Shown here piece after piece: positions 52,134 to 63,908 of a stretch of DNA of 64,000 bases. Made by a program: the position numbers and the translations under genes. The DNA comes from Smittia aterrima (Eukaryota > Arthropoda > Insecta > Diptera > Chironomidae): assembly GCA_033063855.1 (NCBI GenBank), contig CP093831.1, forward strand, positions 25,110,001 to 25,174,000. Direction: 5' to 3'. Below the pieces are notes generated by a model that saw only the letters and a program-made list of their open reading frames with translations, was not told the DNA's origin and did no database searches. Positions within the stretch are counted from its first letter, which is position 1; each line of letters begins with the position of its first letter.

Positions 52134-55085
52134 ATGAGTCAAGTGGCCGATGAATTACATAAAGAAATCATTGATCTGCCAGATGAAGTCATGCTGATGG
52201 TGTTTGAAAGCATGGATTACAAAACTTTGATGGCTTCAACTCTCGTATGCAAAAAGTATGACTTTGTTTTAGTTTCTATTAATCATTTTAAACAAATTTG
52301 CTTCTTTTAGTTGGAACGAAATGATTGGACATAACAAAGTGATCATGAAGAACGTTAAGATTTCATTCAATTCTTTTAACGAATATCCAAAGCTAACTCG
52401 CATTTATCAAACGATCGAGTTCAAAAGCTATCACTACGACGAAAGGAAATGGAATGACATGTTACAAACGATAGATCTCAGTGTCAAGGACTTGAAAGAA
52501 CTTACCATTAAGCATTCTAGAGTAAAGTTTGATAACAAGTTACTTGAATCAGTTAGAAATCTCGAAACGTCGAGAATTGATCATTCGAACTTTAACTTTG
52601 ACCTAAGAAATCATACTCGTCTGAAGTCAATTGTCATGAAGTCAACAAGCGACATTACAAGCAAAACAACTCTTACAGCACAGTTCAAATGCTTAAAATT
52701 CGACAATGTTTTTCTGTCATCTTCTGAAATAATCGATATTTTGGTGTCTCAGAAAAGCCTCGAGGACCTTGTTCTTAAAAATTTCTATGATAAACTCAAG
52801 AACATAGATTCAGAGAAGCTGAAGGCAATTCATTTCCCTCTAAAGAAACTTGTATTCAATGGTTATTCATAGGGTGTCCATCAGAAGTTGACGAAAAACA
52901 CTAAGATTTTGGTCGAAAAACGCTAAAAAACGCTATAATTTTAAAAACACCCAGAAATCAGTGAAATTTAAATGAAATTAATCGTTTTTGACGTTTTTAT
53001 GTCACAACGCATAATAAAAGTCTAAAAAAAATTAATTAAAATTTCCAACGAGTCGTTGGCAACGACTGGATTCACAACTTCATACCAAAAAATATGAATT
53101 GTGTCGGCCGTCAGCGGGTCGACTCGCTATGGTTCCCAAGGCTGGAACAAGATTTGTAATCCCTAAACGATGTTCGATGATTTCACAAAGTTTATTTCAA
53201 AAGGGATTTAAATCTAAAACAAAGAATAGAATTTTATAATACATTTGGCAAAATAAATAACGCAATGTTTTACCGCTTGTTTGCCTTGCTTTTTCTTCGG
53301 GTTCAACTCAATGCTTCGTATGACGATGATTCGGGTTTAGGAGATCTAATGAAAAGTTTTTATGAGCGATTTCGAAACGTATGAAAGGAAGTTTAATACC
53401 TGACGGTTTTAGACCGAGGCGATGAGAAATTAACGCTTCAGAAAACTGTTATCGGGTCGAGTTTGATCGAACTAAAATTAAAATGTTTTAGGAATTGGTC
53501 GTGACGTTTAATTATTTTTTCTCACATGAACTGCCTTCTATTTCGATTGTTACGACGAGTTTCAACTGGTGGATTGTGTTTCCGGTTGAGGTTTCGCTAA
53601 ACTAAAGAATATTCGCGTTAGAATTTGATTTAGTTTGAAACTAATTTAATTTCTTACGAAATTTCAGACGCACGTCCGTCTTCTCCAAATGTTTAGTGTG
53701 AAAGACCGATTTGAGAGAGGATCGCGAGTGAGAGAGGGAGATTTGGGGTAAAATAGTTTGATTTCGCTTATCGCCCGACTTTCATATTTGCATTGAGTTG
53801 CTCCCGTTACAAATGATTAGATTTTATGATAAATTCAAGATAATATGTTTTCAATTGTCAACTGAGATATTGACTGGGGTTTATTCTTAGCGTCCGTAAG
53901 TGACAAATTGAAAAGCAAGCATTTTTGAGTGTAGTTAACACATTCGGTTCAGAAATTTCTTTTTTTTATTTGGATGAGTTAACAAAGAATCTTCGTTAAC
54001 CAGTTTACAATACAGCAATTATATATTTTCATACAGATTTAGTTTTTTTTTGTTCTGATGAGGACGACGTTGACTCTTGAATTTTGCTCAGAAGCTGAAT
54101 CTGAAAAACAACTTCGAAAAAGTTTGAATCTGAAGTCTCAATTCAGCAAAAAAAAATCGAGTTTGTAGCCACAACACAAGCACGAATCAAGCAAGTTCAC
54201 AACGAGTTAAGGAATCTTCAGGAAGACTTGAGAATAACTAAAGTCTTTAGTTGATGAAGAAATGAAGAAATGAACTTTACTTTTCCCTTGGATGTGACTT
54301 CATTTTGAAAAAATTGAAAGTTTTTTTTGAAAAATCTGAAAAACGCTAGAAAAACGACCGAAAATGAAAAACGCCGCTATGCCGCGGGAAACGTCAAAAA
54401 ACGCTATAAAATAGCGGAAAAAGCTATAAATGGACACCCTAGTTATTCATCACTTTTCGGCTTAGAAGAAAACTTATTGCTCTTCATGAGTAAGTTTGCT
54501 GATACCTTGGAAGAGCTTGAGGTCGAAACAACTTTACCGAAGTCAGTCTTCGAGATGATTTTCAAAACTTATATTAATCTTTCAACACTGAAACTCATCA
54601 ACATATCATATAGATGTTCCAGACCTTTGGTCTTTTGTAAACCTTGTCTTTATCCAAATTATTCTATTCGAAACCTGATTTATGAAAATGGAAGCTTTGC
54701 CTGGATACCGATCGAAAAAATATTGAGTAACCTTCCAAACCTCGAAACTTTGAATTTAGGAAATATTTCTGATGAAGTTTTTGAGAAAATTAAAATTCCA
54801 AGTTTGAAATTTTTGTCGGTTTTGAAGCTCGAGAAAAATATTCCACGTTATTGGAGAACTATTACTTTAGCGTTGCCAAACATTAAAACATTCAAAGTCA
54901 TTGAATGTAGTGGATTATTAGATTACCATGATATTGACATTATCACGAAAGGTTGGCCTCATCTTGAACATGTCTGCCTTAAAAATGTTTCGGATGATGT
55001 CAATATCTCGATCGATCAGTTCTTAAGTAATTGCAAAAGTCTAACATTTCTAGAAATCAATGGAACGAAGATTTTGGATCATTGA
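52134..55085 (+). pseudogene. F-box/LRR gene 10, split by a hAT-like element
   Basis: Exon 1 (52134-52255, F-box LPDEVMLMVFESMDYKTL) joins exon 2 from 52311 (WNEMIGHNKVIMKN). The frame stops at 52872, where a 1,572-bp element (52870-54441) begins. After the element and its target duplication, coding sequence resumes in the same frame and runs to 55085. Without the element the open frame would be 438 codons, so nothing else is broken. The first part is almost identical to gene 4 and the last part to gene 5. The intact alleles elsewhere may be functional. Confidence 0.88.
52870..54441. mobile_element. Non-autonomous hAT-like DNA transposon
   Basis: The 12-bp inverted ends are TAGGGTGTCCAT (52870-52881) and ATGGACACCCTA (54430-54441). 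They are flanked by the 8-bp direct repeat GTTATTCA at 52862-52869 and 54442-54449. An 8-bp duplication with TA/CA-GGG ends is the hAT signature. Subterminal AAAAACGCTA repeats are present at both sides. No transposase frame was seen. Confidence 0.92.
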
Positions 55086-55665
55086 TAGAAGCTCCAAGTG
55101 AAAAAAAATCTGAAATATTCAGATTATGATAGGCATAAATTTCAATTACCAAAATGTTTAAATTTTAATTTTTTTTATATTAAAAGCTTAATAAAAAAGG
55201 TTTACGTTTATTATTGTTATTTTTATTATTTCACATCTCATTTATTTATGGTTATCATCCGTTTGAGAAAAATCTTTCATTAACATTTATTGAAGATATT
55301 GTTTCCACCCTCAAAACATTTATGACCTAAGAAAAAGGATTAAAACTTAATTGTTTTCTTTCTATGTATTTTGTCTTCTCACATTTGGCATCTTTTTTCT
55401 CTGCATTTTGTTCTTCTAAATAAGTCTTACCAGCTGAAAATAAATTTAATGTAGAAAATTATTTAAAAGAGTGAACATCAGAGAGTTTAAATATTGTAAA
55501 GCAAGTGTGTTAAGAAAAGAACGTTATAAGCTTTCGTTGATTTCTAGCAAACAAATTTTCCCGCCAAACTACCGGCGAACAAGATAGCGTTGCGATCAAG
55601 ATATCTGCGTAGCTTTTCTCCCGACGAAAAAAATATTTTTTTCTGTAACATAAACAATTTAAGAA
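55086..55665. other. Intergenic between F-box genes 10 and 11
   Basis: AT-rich 3' flank, then near 55555-55630 a promoter block (AACTACCGGCGAACAAGATA) shared with gene 9. No gene was seen. Confidence 0.4.
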
Positions 55666-57301
55666 ATGAATCATTTTCAAAGAATTGAATTTCAAAATCT
55701 TCCGGATGAGATCTTGTTGCTAGTGTTTGAAAGCATGGATGTCACTACTTTGTTAAGTTCCACTCTCGTTTGTAAAAAGTAAGTTTTGATTTTATTTTTT
55801 GTTCGTTGATTTCAAGCAAATTTATGTTTTTTTAGATGGAACGAAATGATTGGAGAGAACTCATCGATCATGAAAAAACTTAAACTTTTTATTAAACGTA
55901 ATCGAGATAAACGATTCAAGCCAAAGCTTTTTACTCGAAATTACAATACGATGAAGATAAGCGAGAATTTTAGGAGAGACTTCAATTGGAAAAAACTTTT
56001 AAAAGTCGAAAACTTAAGAGTTCTTGAGATCGTCAATTGCACAGTTCAAATGGAAGACTCGAAGATGGTCAGCAAAGTTCTAGATTCGATGAAGAATCTG
56101 AAGACTTTAAGAATCGAAAATTCGAGCTTCGATGTTGATTTTAGTAATCTCACTCATCTGACGTCGTTTAGCATGATCTTCAGTATTTGCAGAGTGAGTC
56201 GAAATATTTTAAATCTTGTTTGAGCTTTTCATTGACAGATTTTTATTTCAGATTCCGATATTCACAGATAAAACTCAATTGAAAAGCTTTAAAATCTGTC
56301 ACGTTGGGCTTAGAAGTGCTTCTGGACTGATCGATTTCTTAGCTGATCAGCGAAATCTTGAAGTTCTTGCGATTCGAGATTGCAATACTGGGAAAATACT
56401 CGACGAGGGTAGAGATATCTTCGAGAATCTAAAATTAATTCAATTCCCACTGAAAAAACTTTCAATCAACAATTTTGAAAGCTTGTTCGGTTCAGAAAAA
56501 AATTTATTGCTTTTCATGAATAAGTTTGCTAATACTTTGGAAGAGCTTGAGCTCGGACGCGCATTCCCGAAATCTTTCTACGAAATGATTTTCAAGAAGT
56601 TTCAAAAACTTAAAATTTGGAGCGTTCTTATCGACGACGCGCCCAATGATTTTTACTTTTGGAGCAATCCGCTCTATCAATATTCTCTTCGAAAACTGAT
56701 TATTTCTAACTACAGAAATTCTTTATTTGAGTCCATAAAAGGATACATTGCCTATCATCCAAACGTTGAAACTCTGGTTCTTCGAGATTCAGTTATTTCT
56801 GAAGAGCTAATTGAGTTCATTTTCTACAATCTCAAAAAGCTCAAGAGTTTACAAGTTGAAAATGTTTCTCATGAAGAGTTTCAGAAAGTTAAAATTCCAA
56901 GTTTAAAAGCGATCTCCATTGTCGAGCTCGAACAAAATAAATCGCGATGTTGGAGGACGATTACATCAGCTCTGCCTAACATCGAAGTGTTCAAAGTTCT
57001 TTTTTGTGGAGAAGCATTAGATGATGAAAACATTGAGATCATCACGAAAGGTTGGCCTAATCTGAGGCACGTCACATTCGCAAATGAATTTCTGGCTTCA
57101 AGCAGAATCTTCGATCACTTCTTGCGGAACTGCAAACACTTGAAAACTGTTGAAATCTGTGAAAGTGCATTCACATCATCAATCGTGGAAAATGAAATTT
57201 TAAGCGATTTCAAAAGAGAAGGACTTCATTTCATTATTCATCCAAAAGGATCATTGAAATTTGAGGAACATTCATTTTGTTTGTGGAAGGATGAGGAATG
57301 A
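55666..57301 (+). CDS. F-box/LRR protein 11, 506 aa
   Basis: Exons 55666-55778, 55836-56193 and 56252-57301 give 506 residues. The F-box LPDEILLLVFESMDVTTL joins WNEMIG with the Lys junction codon and retains intron 2 (58 bp, donor GTGAGT). The LRR body is more divergent than its neighbours but keeps ENIEIITKGWPNLRHVTFA and the HFLRNCKHLKTVEIC signature shared with gene 4. Predicted SCF adaptor. Confidence 0.85.
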
Positions 57302-57463
57302 ATTAGTTAAGCAATTTAATGTTCAATAAATATTTTGTACTAATGTAATTATTTTAAAATAATTTCTTTAATTTCCCGCGGAAAAAATGTATGCGATCAT
57401 CACGCGTAGTGCTTCCCTGCGTAGTGTTTATCTGTAATTCAAAACAACTCGAAATTTAAGAAA

Positions 57464-58578
57464 ATGACTGAAATGCAAGAGATTGAGTTAGAGAATTTGC
57501 CGGATCACATCTTGCTGATGGTGTTCGAATGCATGGATTTCGAAACTTTGATGACTTCAACCCTCGTGTGCAAAAAGTAAGTTTTTGACTTCAAGGTTGA
57601 CTAATTATAAATAAATTTGCTTCTTTTAGTTGGAACGATATGATTGGACATAACAAGGTGGTCATGAAGAACGTTAAGATTTCGTTCAAATCTGCGAAAG
57701 AATATCCAAAAGATTTAACTCGTATTTATCAAACGATCGTCTTAAATGAATATTTCTTCACAAGGGAATGGAGTAAGATATTGCCAACGATAGATCGGAG
57801 TGTCATGGACTTGAAAGAACTTCACATAAAGAACTGCACAGTAAGAGTTGGCAACGAATTGTTTGAAAGAGCGACAAACCTCGAGACATTAGAAATTATG
57901 GATTCGAGCTTTAAATTTGATCTAAATAATCTTACTCGGCTGAAGTCGTTTAGCTTGAAATCATCAGAAGACTTCAAAGAAAATAGAACAGTACAGTTGA
58001 AATACTTCAAGCTCGAGTGTACTCTGTGGCCATCTTCTGAAGTGATTGAGTTTTTAGCGACTCAGAAAGGTCTTGAGACGCTTATTCTTAGAGACTTCTA
58101 TAAAAAGCTCGAGACAGTCAATGTTGAGAAGCTGAAGGAGATTCATTTTCCACTCAAGAAACTTATATTCATCGATCGCAAGAAATTTTTTGACTCAGAA
58201 GAAAACTTGTTGCTTTTCATGAGCAAATTTGCTGATACCTTGGAGGAGCTTGAGATTGAAACTACTTTGCCAGAATCATTCTACGAGATGATATTCAAAA
58301 AGTTTCACAAGTTAAAAACATTGAAAATTGCCATCACTAATTCTACCAAAGACTTAGTTCCGGATTTCTGTAAAAATCTTAGTCCAAATCCTTCTGTTCA
58401 AAAACTGATCGTGAGTGGTTACAAAAATGACTTTAAACCGATTCATGAATTTATTGGTAAGCTTCCAAACATGGAAACTTTGCATTTAGAAGATTCAATT
58501 CCTACAGAAGAAATAATGAAGACTATCTCTGAAAACCTCAAGAAACTCAAGAATCTTTATTTCGATGATTATTTCTGA
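57464..58578 (+). CDS. F-box/LRR protein 12, C-terminally truncated, 353 aa
   Basis: Exons 57464-57576 and 57630-58578 give 353 residues. The F-box LPDHILLMVFECMDFETL joins WNDMIG with the Asn junction; intron 2 is absent. The frame stops at NLYFDDYF, about 80-100 residues before the family's usual end. Downstream DNA still resembles the next codons (GATGAAGATTCGACAAAGTG) in another frame, then breaks off. A small deletion near 58560 probably caused the stop. The F-box and most LRRs survive, so function is possible. Confidence 0.72.
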
Positions 58579-59051
58579 TGAAGATTCGACAAAGTGAGAT
58601 TGCATTCGAGGATCCAGATAAAGAAACAAAAATGGTAAAAGTTTAAAGAAAAAAATATTTTTTTTAATAAAGTTTAAAAGGGGAAAACTTGTTTTTTTCT
58701 GACGCAGATTGAATTGGCTGAACTCTCCTAACAAAAGCTCAATGTTTGTCTCAAATAAAAGTGATAATTTCATTTCTAAGAAATGGTTTTTAGGGTTTTC
58801 ATCCGTGAATGGAATAAATCCAATAAGATCCAAGCTTCCACACATTGAGGCCATGTCTAGTAAGCTCAGAGTAAAATTTTCTTCTATTTGAATTTTGACC
58901 AATGAGTCCTTCACAAAAAACTTTAAGCTAATTGAGTAAAGCGAATGCATCCAACGATCCGTTGGCAGCGGATGAAAAACCCTACAGTAAGTTCGCCTGC
59001 TACTGCTAATTGTTTATTTCTGTAACACAAAATAAATCGAAATTTTATAAA
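58579..59051. other. Intergenic between F-box genes 12 and 13, mostly MITE
   Basis: A short decayed tail of gene 12, an AATAAA-like site near 58667, then MITE family A copy 3 reaching to within 40 bases of the gene 13 ATG. The usual TTTCCCTG motif was not found here. Confidence 0.45.
58789..59014. mobile_element. MITE family A, copy 3, immediately upstream of gene 13
   Basis: Starts TTTAGGGTTTTCATCCG and ends near GCCTGCTACTGCTAATTGTT, about 226 bp. It replaces the normal F-box promoter block. Confidence 0.6.
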
Positions 59052-60388
59052 ATGAGTCAAATGCAAGAGATTGAGATTCAAAATCTGCCAGATGAGATCT
59101 TACTGATGATATTTGAAAGCATGAACTTCAAGTCATTGATGGCTTCTACTCTCGTATGCAAAAAGTAAGTTTTGTGGTTTTGTTTTTGATTCATTTAAAA
59201 AAAAAATTTGCTTGTTTTAGTTGGAACGAAATGATTGGACACAACAAAGCGATCATGAAGAAGATTAAGATTACATTGAGTGCTTTAAACGAAAATCTAA
59301 TTGATTTAACACGAATTTATTCGACGATCGTGTTACAAGACTATTCCTCCATAACACAATGGGATAAGATTTTGCAAACAATAAATCGGAGTGTCAAAGA
59401 CTTGAAAGAAATTAACATTAACCGTTGCACAGTAAATATTGGCCACAAGTTATTTGAGTCAGCAACGAACCTCGAGACGTTGACATTTCACGACACGAAA
59501 TTTGATATTTATCACTATGAAGATTATGATATAAATGTAGATCCGTACATTTACAGAGTAAGTTCATTTATTACACAGTTAAAATGTTTGAAATTCGTCG
59601 GAGTTCAGTGGCCATCTATTGATATAATCAAACTTTTGGAGTCTCAGAAAAGCCTTGAGATGCTTGAATTTAGAGACTTCAGTACATCCCAAGTCATCAA
59701 CTTTGATAAGTTAAAAGAAATACAATTTCCTCTCAAGAAACTTGCATTCAACAATTACAACAAAATTTTCGGCACAAAAGAAAACTTGTTGGTTTTCCTG
59801 AATAAGTTTGTTGACACTTTAGAGGAGCTCGAAATCGAATATATTTCATCAGGATCAGTCTTCGAAATGACTTTTAAGGAGTTTCACAAGTTAAAAATAT
59901 TAAAATTAGCATTCATTGACCATAAAGATTTTAGTAAGGTTTTTCCAAACTTTTCTATTCATCCAAATATCGGAACTCTGCATTTAATGCAAACAACTCT
60001 TACGACCGTGCTAATGAATTCGATTTCTGAAATTCTCTTAAAGCTTCAAAATCTCCATGTTAAATATATTTCTAACGAGACTTTCGACAATGTTAAAATT
60101 CCAACTCTGAAATCCTTCACTCTCATGAAGCTCAAGCGTAACGGACCTCGATATTGGAAAGGGATTACTTTAGCAATGCCGAACATTGAAACATTCAGAG
60201 TCGTTGATTGTAATGACATGTTAGACGACAGAGATATTAACATGATCGCAAAAGGTTGGCCCCAACTTAAATACGTTACGCTTGAAAATGGATTTGTTGT
60301 TTCAGACAGCTCAATCGAGCATTTCTTGAATAACTGCAAATATTTAGAATTTTTGAGAGTCAGTGGGAAAAAGATTTTATATCAATAA
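59052..60388 (+). CDS. F-box/LRR protein 13, 426 aa
   Basis: Exons 59052-59164 and 59221-60388 give 426 residues. The F-box LPDEILLMIFESMNFKSL joins WNEMIG with the Asn junction; no second intron. The LRR tail is nearly identical to gene 14 from about residue 275 on (IHPNIGTLHLMQTTLTTVLM) and ends KKILYQ. Its promoter region is occupied by a MITE, so expression may differ from its neighbours. Confidence 0.84.
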
Positions 60389-60989
60389 TAACCAAGAAAA
60401 GTAAAAACTTTATGATGACAATTCAGACTCAGATAGAAAAGTTTTCTGGCCAGGCAATTTAGAGCGAAATCAAATTTCCGATTAACAATTTCCGATTTGT
60501 AAAAAATATCTAGTTTTTATTTATCAGATAAAATTTTAATAAAAGTTTGAAAAGATAAGAAATTCTTTTTATTTGCAAATTGAATCGATCGAACCATCAT
60601 TGATTTCTATATAAACTTCTAATTGCGACTAGACAAGGTAAATCACGCCAATGATCATTTAAGGTTTTGCATAAGCATTAGAAGGAAAATATTTCTTCAA
60701 ATATTTCATATGAAAGAGAAAACGAGAAAAGCTACAAACTTCATTCTCACTGAAAGTTAAATGTTTGAAAGCTTATGTTTTCCTGATTTAAAATGAATCA
60801 ACTGAACATTCTCCCGTGAAGAAGAATCTGCGTCGTGTTTGCTAAGTGTTTTTTAGCAAAAAAAGTGATAACGCAACGGATGATATTTTTTCTGAGAAAC
60901 GAATTTATTTTTATTTTTCTAATCATTTTGCTAAAAAATCAACTGCTACTTGTTTGTTTGTGTAACATAAAAAATAGAAATTTAAAGAA
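60389..60989. other. Intergenic between F-box genes 13 and 14
   Basis: This 600-bp AT-rich flank is duplicated, with insertions, after gene 14 (62283 onward). It serves as the empty-site reference for the hairpin and the 9-bp-duplication element found there. No gene was seen. Confidence 0.5.
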
Positions 60990-62282
60990 ATGAGTCAAGT
61001 GCATAAGATTGGGGTTGAAAATTTGCCAGATCATATCTTACTGATGATATTTGAATTCATGGATTTCGAAACTTTGATGGCTTCAACCCTCGTTTGCGAA
61101 AAGTAAGTTTTGTGATTTGGCTTCTGATTCATTTTAAAAAAGTTTGCTTGTTTTAGTTGGAACGAAATGATTGGGCACAACAAGGCGATCATGAAGAAGA
61201 TTAAGATTACATTGAGTGCTTCAAACGAAAATCTAAAAGATTTAACACGAATTTATTCGACGATCGTGTTACAAGACTATTCCTACGAAAAACAATGGAA
61301 TAACATTTTGCAAATAATAAATCGGAGTTTCAAAGACTTGAAAGAAATTAACATGCACCGTTGCAGCTTACGTTACAGCAACAAGTTATTTGACTCAGCA
61401 ACGAACCTCGAGACGTTGGGTTTTCACGACTCGAATATTAACATCTCTATCAGAGTATTTTCAATTATTGAATCACAGTTAAAATGTTTGAAATTCCGAC
61501 GAGTTGAGTGTCCTGAATTATTCGAATTTTTGAGTTCTTTGAAAAGCCTCGAGATGCTTGAATTGAGAGACTATAGGACACATCATTACATCAGATTAAA
61601 TTTGTTGAAAGAAATACAATTCCCTCTCAAGAAACTTGCATTGAACGATTATTTAAAATTTTTCGACACAAAAAAAAACTTTATGCTTTTCATGAGTAAG
61701 TTTGTTGATACTTTGGAAGAGCTTGAAATCGAAAATAATTCACCAGCATTTGTTTTCAAGACGATTTTTAAGAAGTTACACAAGTTAAAAATATTAAAAT
61801 TAGCAATCATTGGCCTTAAAGATTTTAGTAAAGTTTTTCCAAACTTTTCTATTCATCCAAATATCGAAACTCTCCATTTAATGCAAACAACTCTTACGAC
61901 CGTGCTAATGAATTCGATTTCTGAAACTCTCATAAATCTCAAGAATCTCCATGTTAAATATATTTCTAACGAGGCTTTCGAAAATGTTAAAATTCCAACT
62001 CTGAAATCCTTCACTCTCATGACACTCGAGCGTACCGGACCTCGATATTGGAAAGGAATTACTTTAGCAATGCCGAACATTGAAACATTCAGAGTCGTTG
62101 ATTGTAATGACATGTTAGATGAGAGAGATATTAACATGATCGCAAAGGGTTGGCCTCAACTTAAATACGTTACGCTTGAAAATGGATTTGTTGTTTCAGA
62201 CAGCTCAATCGAACATTTCTTGAATAACTGCAAATATTTAGAATTTTTGGAAGTTAGTGAGAAAAAGATTTTATATCAATGA
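60990..62282 (+). CDS. F-box/LRR protein 14, 412 aa
   Basis: Exons 60990-61102 and 61157-62282 give 412 residues. The F-box LPDHILLMIFEFMDFETL ends CEN-WNEMIG: a Glu replaces the Lys of the usual CKN/CKK. There is no second intron. The LRR body parallels gene 13, the C-terminal third being nearly identical, and ends KKILYQ. It is the last member in the window. Predicted SCF adaptor. Confidence 0.84.
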
Positions 62283-62468
62283 TAACCAAGATAAAGAAAA
62301 CCTTTGTGAAGCCTCTACACTAAACTTAAATTTTGAACAGGAGTTTTCTGGCCAAAAGTTTTGTAGCGAAATCAAATTTCCAATCAACAATATTTTACAA
62401 ATATCTAGTTTTTATCAGATAAATTTTTAATAAAAGTTAGAAGAGATAAAATTTTTTTTTTTGAGAAC

Positions 62469-62607
62469 TAGAGCAAAAAATGTAAGATCAAACGAAATAT
62501 AACTTGGAACGACAAGCCAATTTCAACCTTCCCAACTAAATACAGAAGGTTGAAATTGGCTTGTCGTTCCAAGTTATATTTCGTTTGATCTTACATTTTT
62601 TGCTCTA
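62469..62607. repeat. Perfect 62-bp-arm palindromic hairpin (foldback element)
   Basis: Arms 62469-62530 and 62546-62607 are exact reverse complements around a 15-base loop (CCCAACTAAATACAG). The matching flank after gene 13 lacks the insert. A truncated copy lies at 6609-6691, so it is mobile or once was. Confidence 0.93.
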
Positions 62608-62684
62608 TATTGACAAATATCATTGATTTCTGTATAACTTCTCCTGAGTCTAACTGCGACTAGACAAAGTAAATCATGCAATTC

Positions 62685-63908
62685 GGGACTTTACATGTCA
62701 CACACCGGCGAGCCGTACACCTTTCTATAGATTTTTTATAAAAATTCTATAGAAAATCCATCTGACATATAGATTTTATGTAAGAAATCTATAGAAAATA
62801 AATAGGTGATTTGGGATCTAATAAATTTTAATTAAAAATTAATAGAATTCAAATAGGAAATCCATAGAAAACGTTACGATTCTTACGTCAAAAATATAGA
62901 AAATACATTAGAAACTTATGGAAATTCTATTTGTTTTAAACAATGCTATTAATTTTCTATGAATTTTAAATGTTTTTTCTGTATTTTTGACGTAAGAAAC
63001 GTAACGTTTTCTCTGGATTTTTTTAGATAAAATCTATAAATTTCCTACATTCTGTAGATTTGAAACCTAATCAAATTTTTATTTGAAATACGATTGGTTG
63101 TTATATGACTTGAAGTGTTTAGAGTTTTTTATCCGAAGGATGGAACCAATGTGAAGATGCAAAAATAATATAAATTTCCATAACGCATTATCGGTGAGGT
63201 CAAGTGAAACTTCTTTCTCTTTGGAGTTAGAGCATTGAGTTCTTCTTGTTTGAGAAAGAATCTTAGAACTGACCAGATTAGGGTCCACTTTGGACCAGTA
63301 AAGTCCCACCTCCAGTAACCAGTCTAACGAACGAAAAACTTTAAAGTAAGTTCGTAACGGGCTGCCACTTGTTCTTTTCGTATATGAAGTGTTATGTGTT
63401 AAGCTTAAATGAAAAGAGGAAAATGACTTATGAACGACTTTCTAATTATTTTCTATAGAAAATCTATTTATTTCAAACAGAAATTCTATTAATTTTCTAT
63501 GTATTTTAAACATAAAACGTAACGACGTAGAACTTTGACGTAACGGGTTTCAACAAAAACTCCATAGAAAATCTATATGGTTTCTATAAAAAATCTATAA
63601 ATTTTCTATTAAAAACCCATAAAATTTATTTTAAAAAGTGGATAGTCACACACCTTTGACAATTTTAGTTTTTTTATAGAAAATCCATAGAAATTCTACC
63701 TAGCAAATTTCTATTAAAATTTAATAGTAAATTAATAGAAAATTAATAGAAAATCTATAGAAAACAAATAGATTTTTAATAGAAAATAGAAAAAACATTG
63801 GAAATATATAGAAAATAAATGGATTTTAAAATCTATATTTTTCCTATTGATTTTCTATGTTTTTTCTATAAATTTTCTATAGATTCTTGAGGTGTGTGAC
63901 ATAGATCC
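62685..63908. mobile_element. DNA element with 9-bp target duplication
   Basis: ATGCAATTC occurs at 62676-62684 and 63909-63917. The ends inside are GGGACTTTACATGTCACACA at left and, inverted, GGATCTATGTCACACACC at right. The duplicated flank after gene 13 (near 60644-60662) lacks it. The interior is dense in TCTATAGAAAATC-type short palindromic repeats with no coding frame, and carries a nested MITE (63118-63373). A 9-bp duplication points to a Mutator-like or related group; the superfamily is uncertain. Confidence 0.75.
63118..63373. mobile_element. MITE family A, copy 4, nested in a larger element
   Basis: Starts TTTAGAGTTTTTTATCCG and ends GGCTGCCACTTGTT, about 256 bp. It lies between the AT-rich repeat tracts of the 62685-63908 element and so is younger than that element. 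Confidence 0.6.

Noticed and set aside
54327..55085. Separate gene starting at 54327
   Set aside because: The first ~40 codons are hAT element sequence; the rest is the second half of gene 10.
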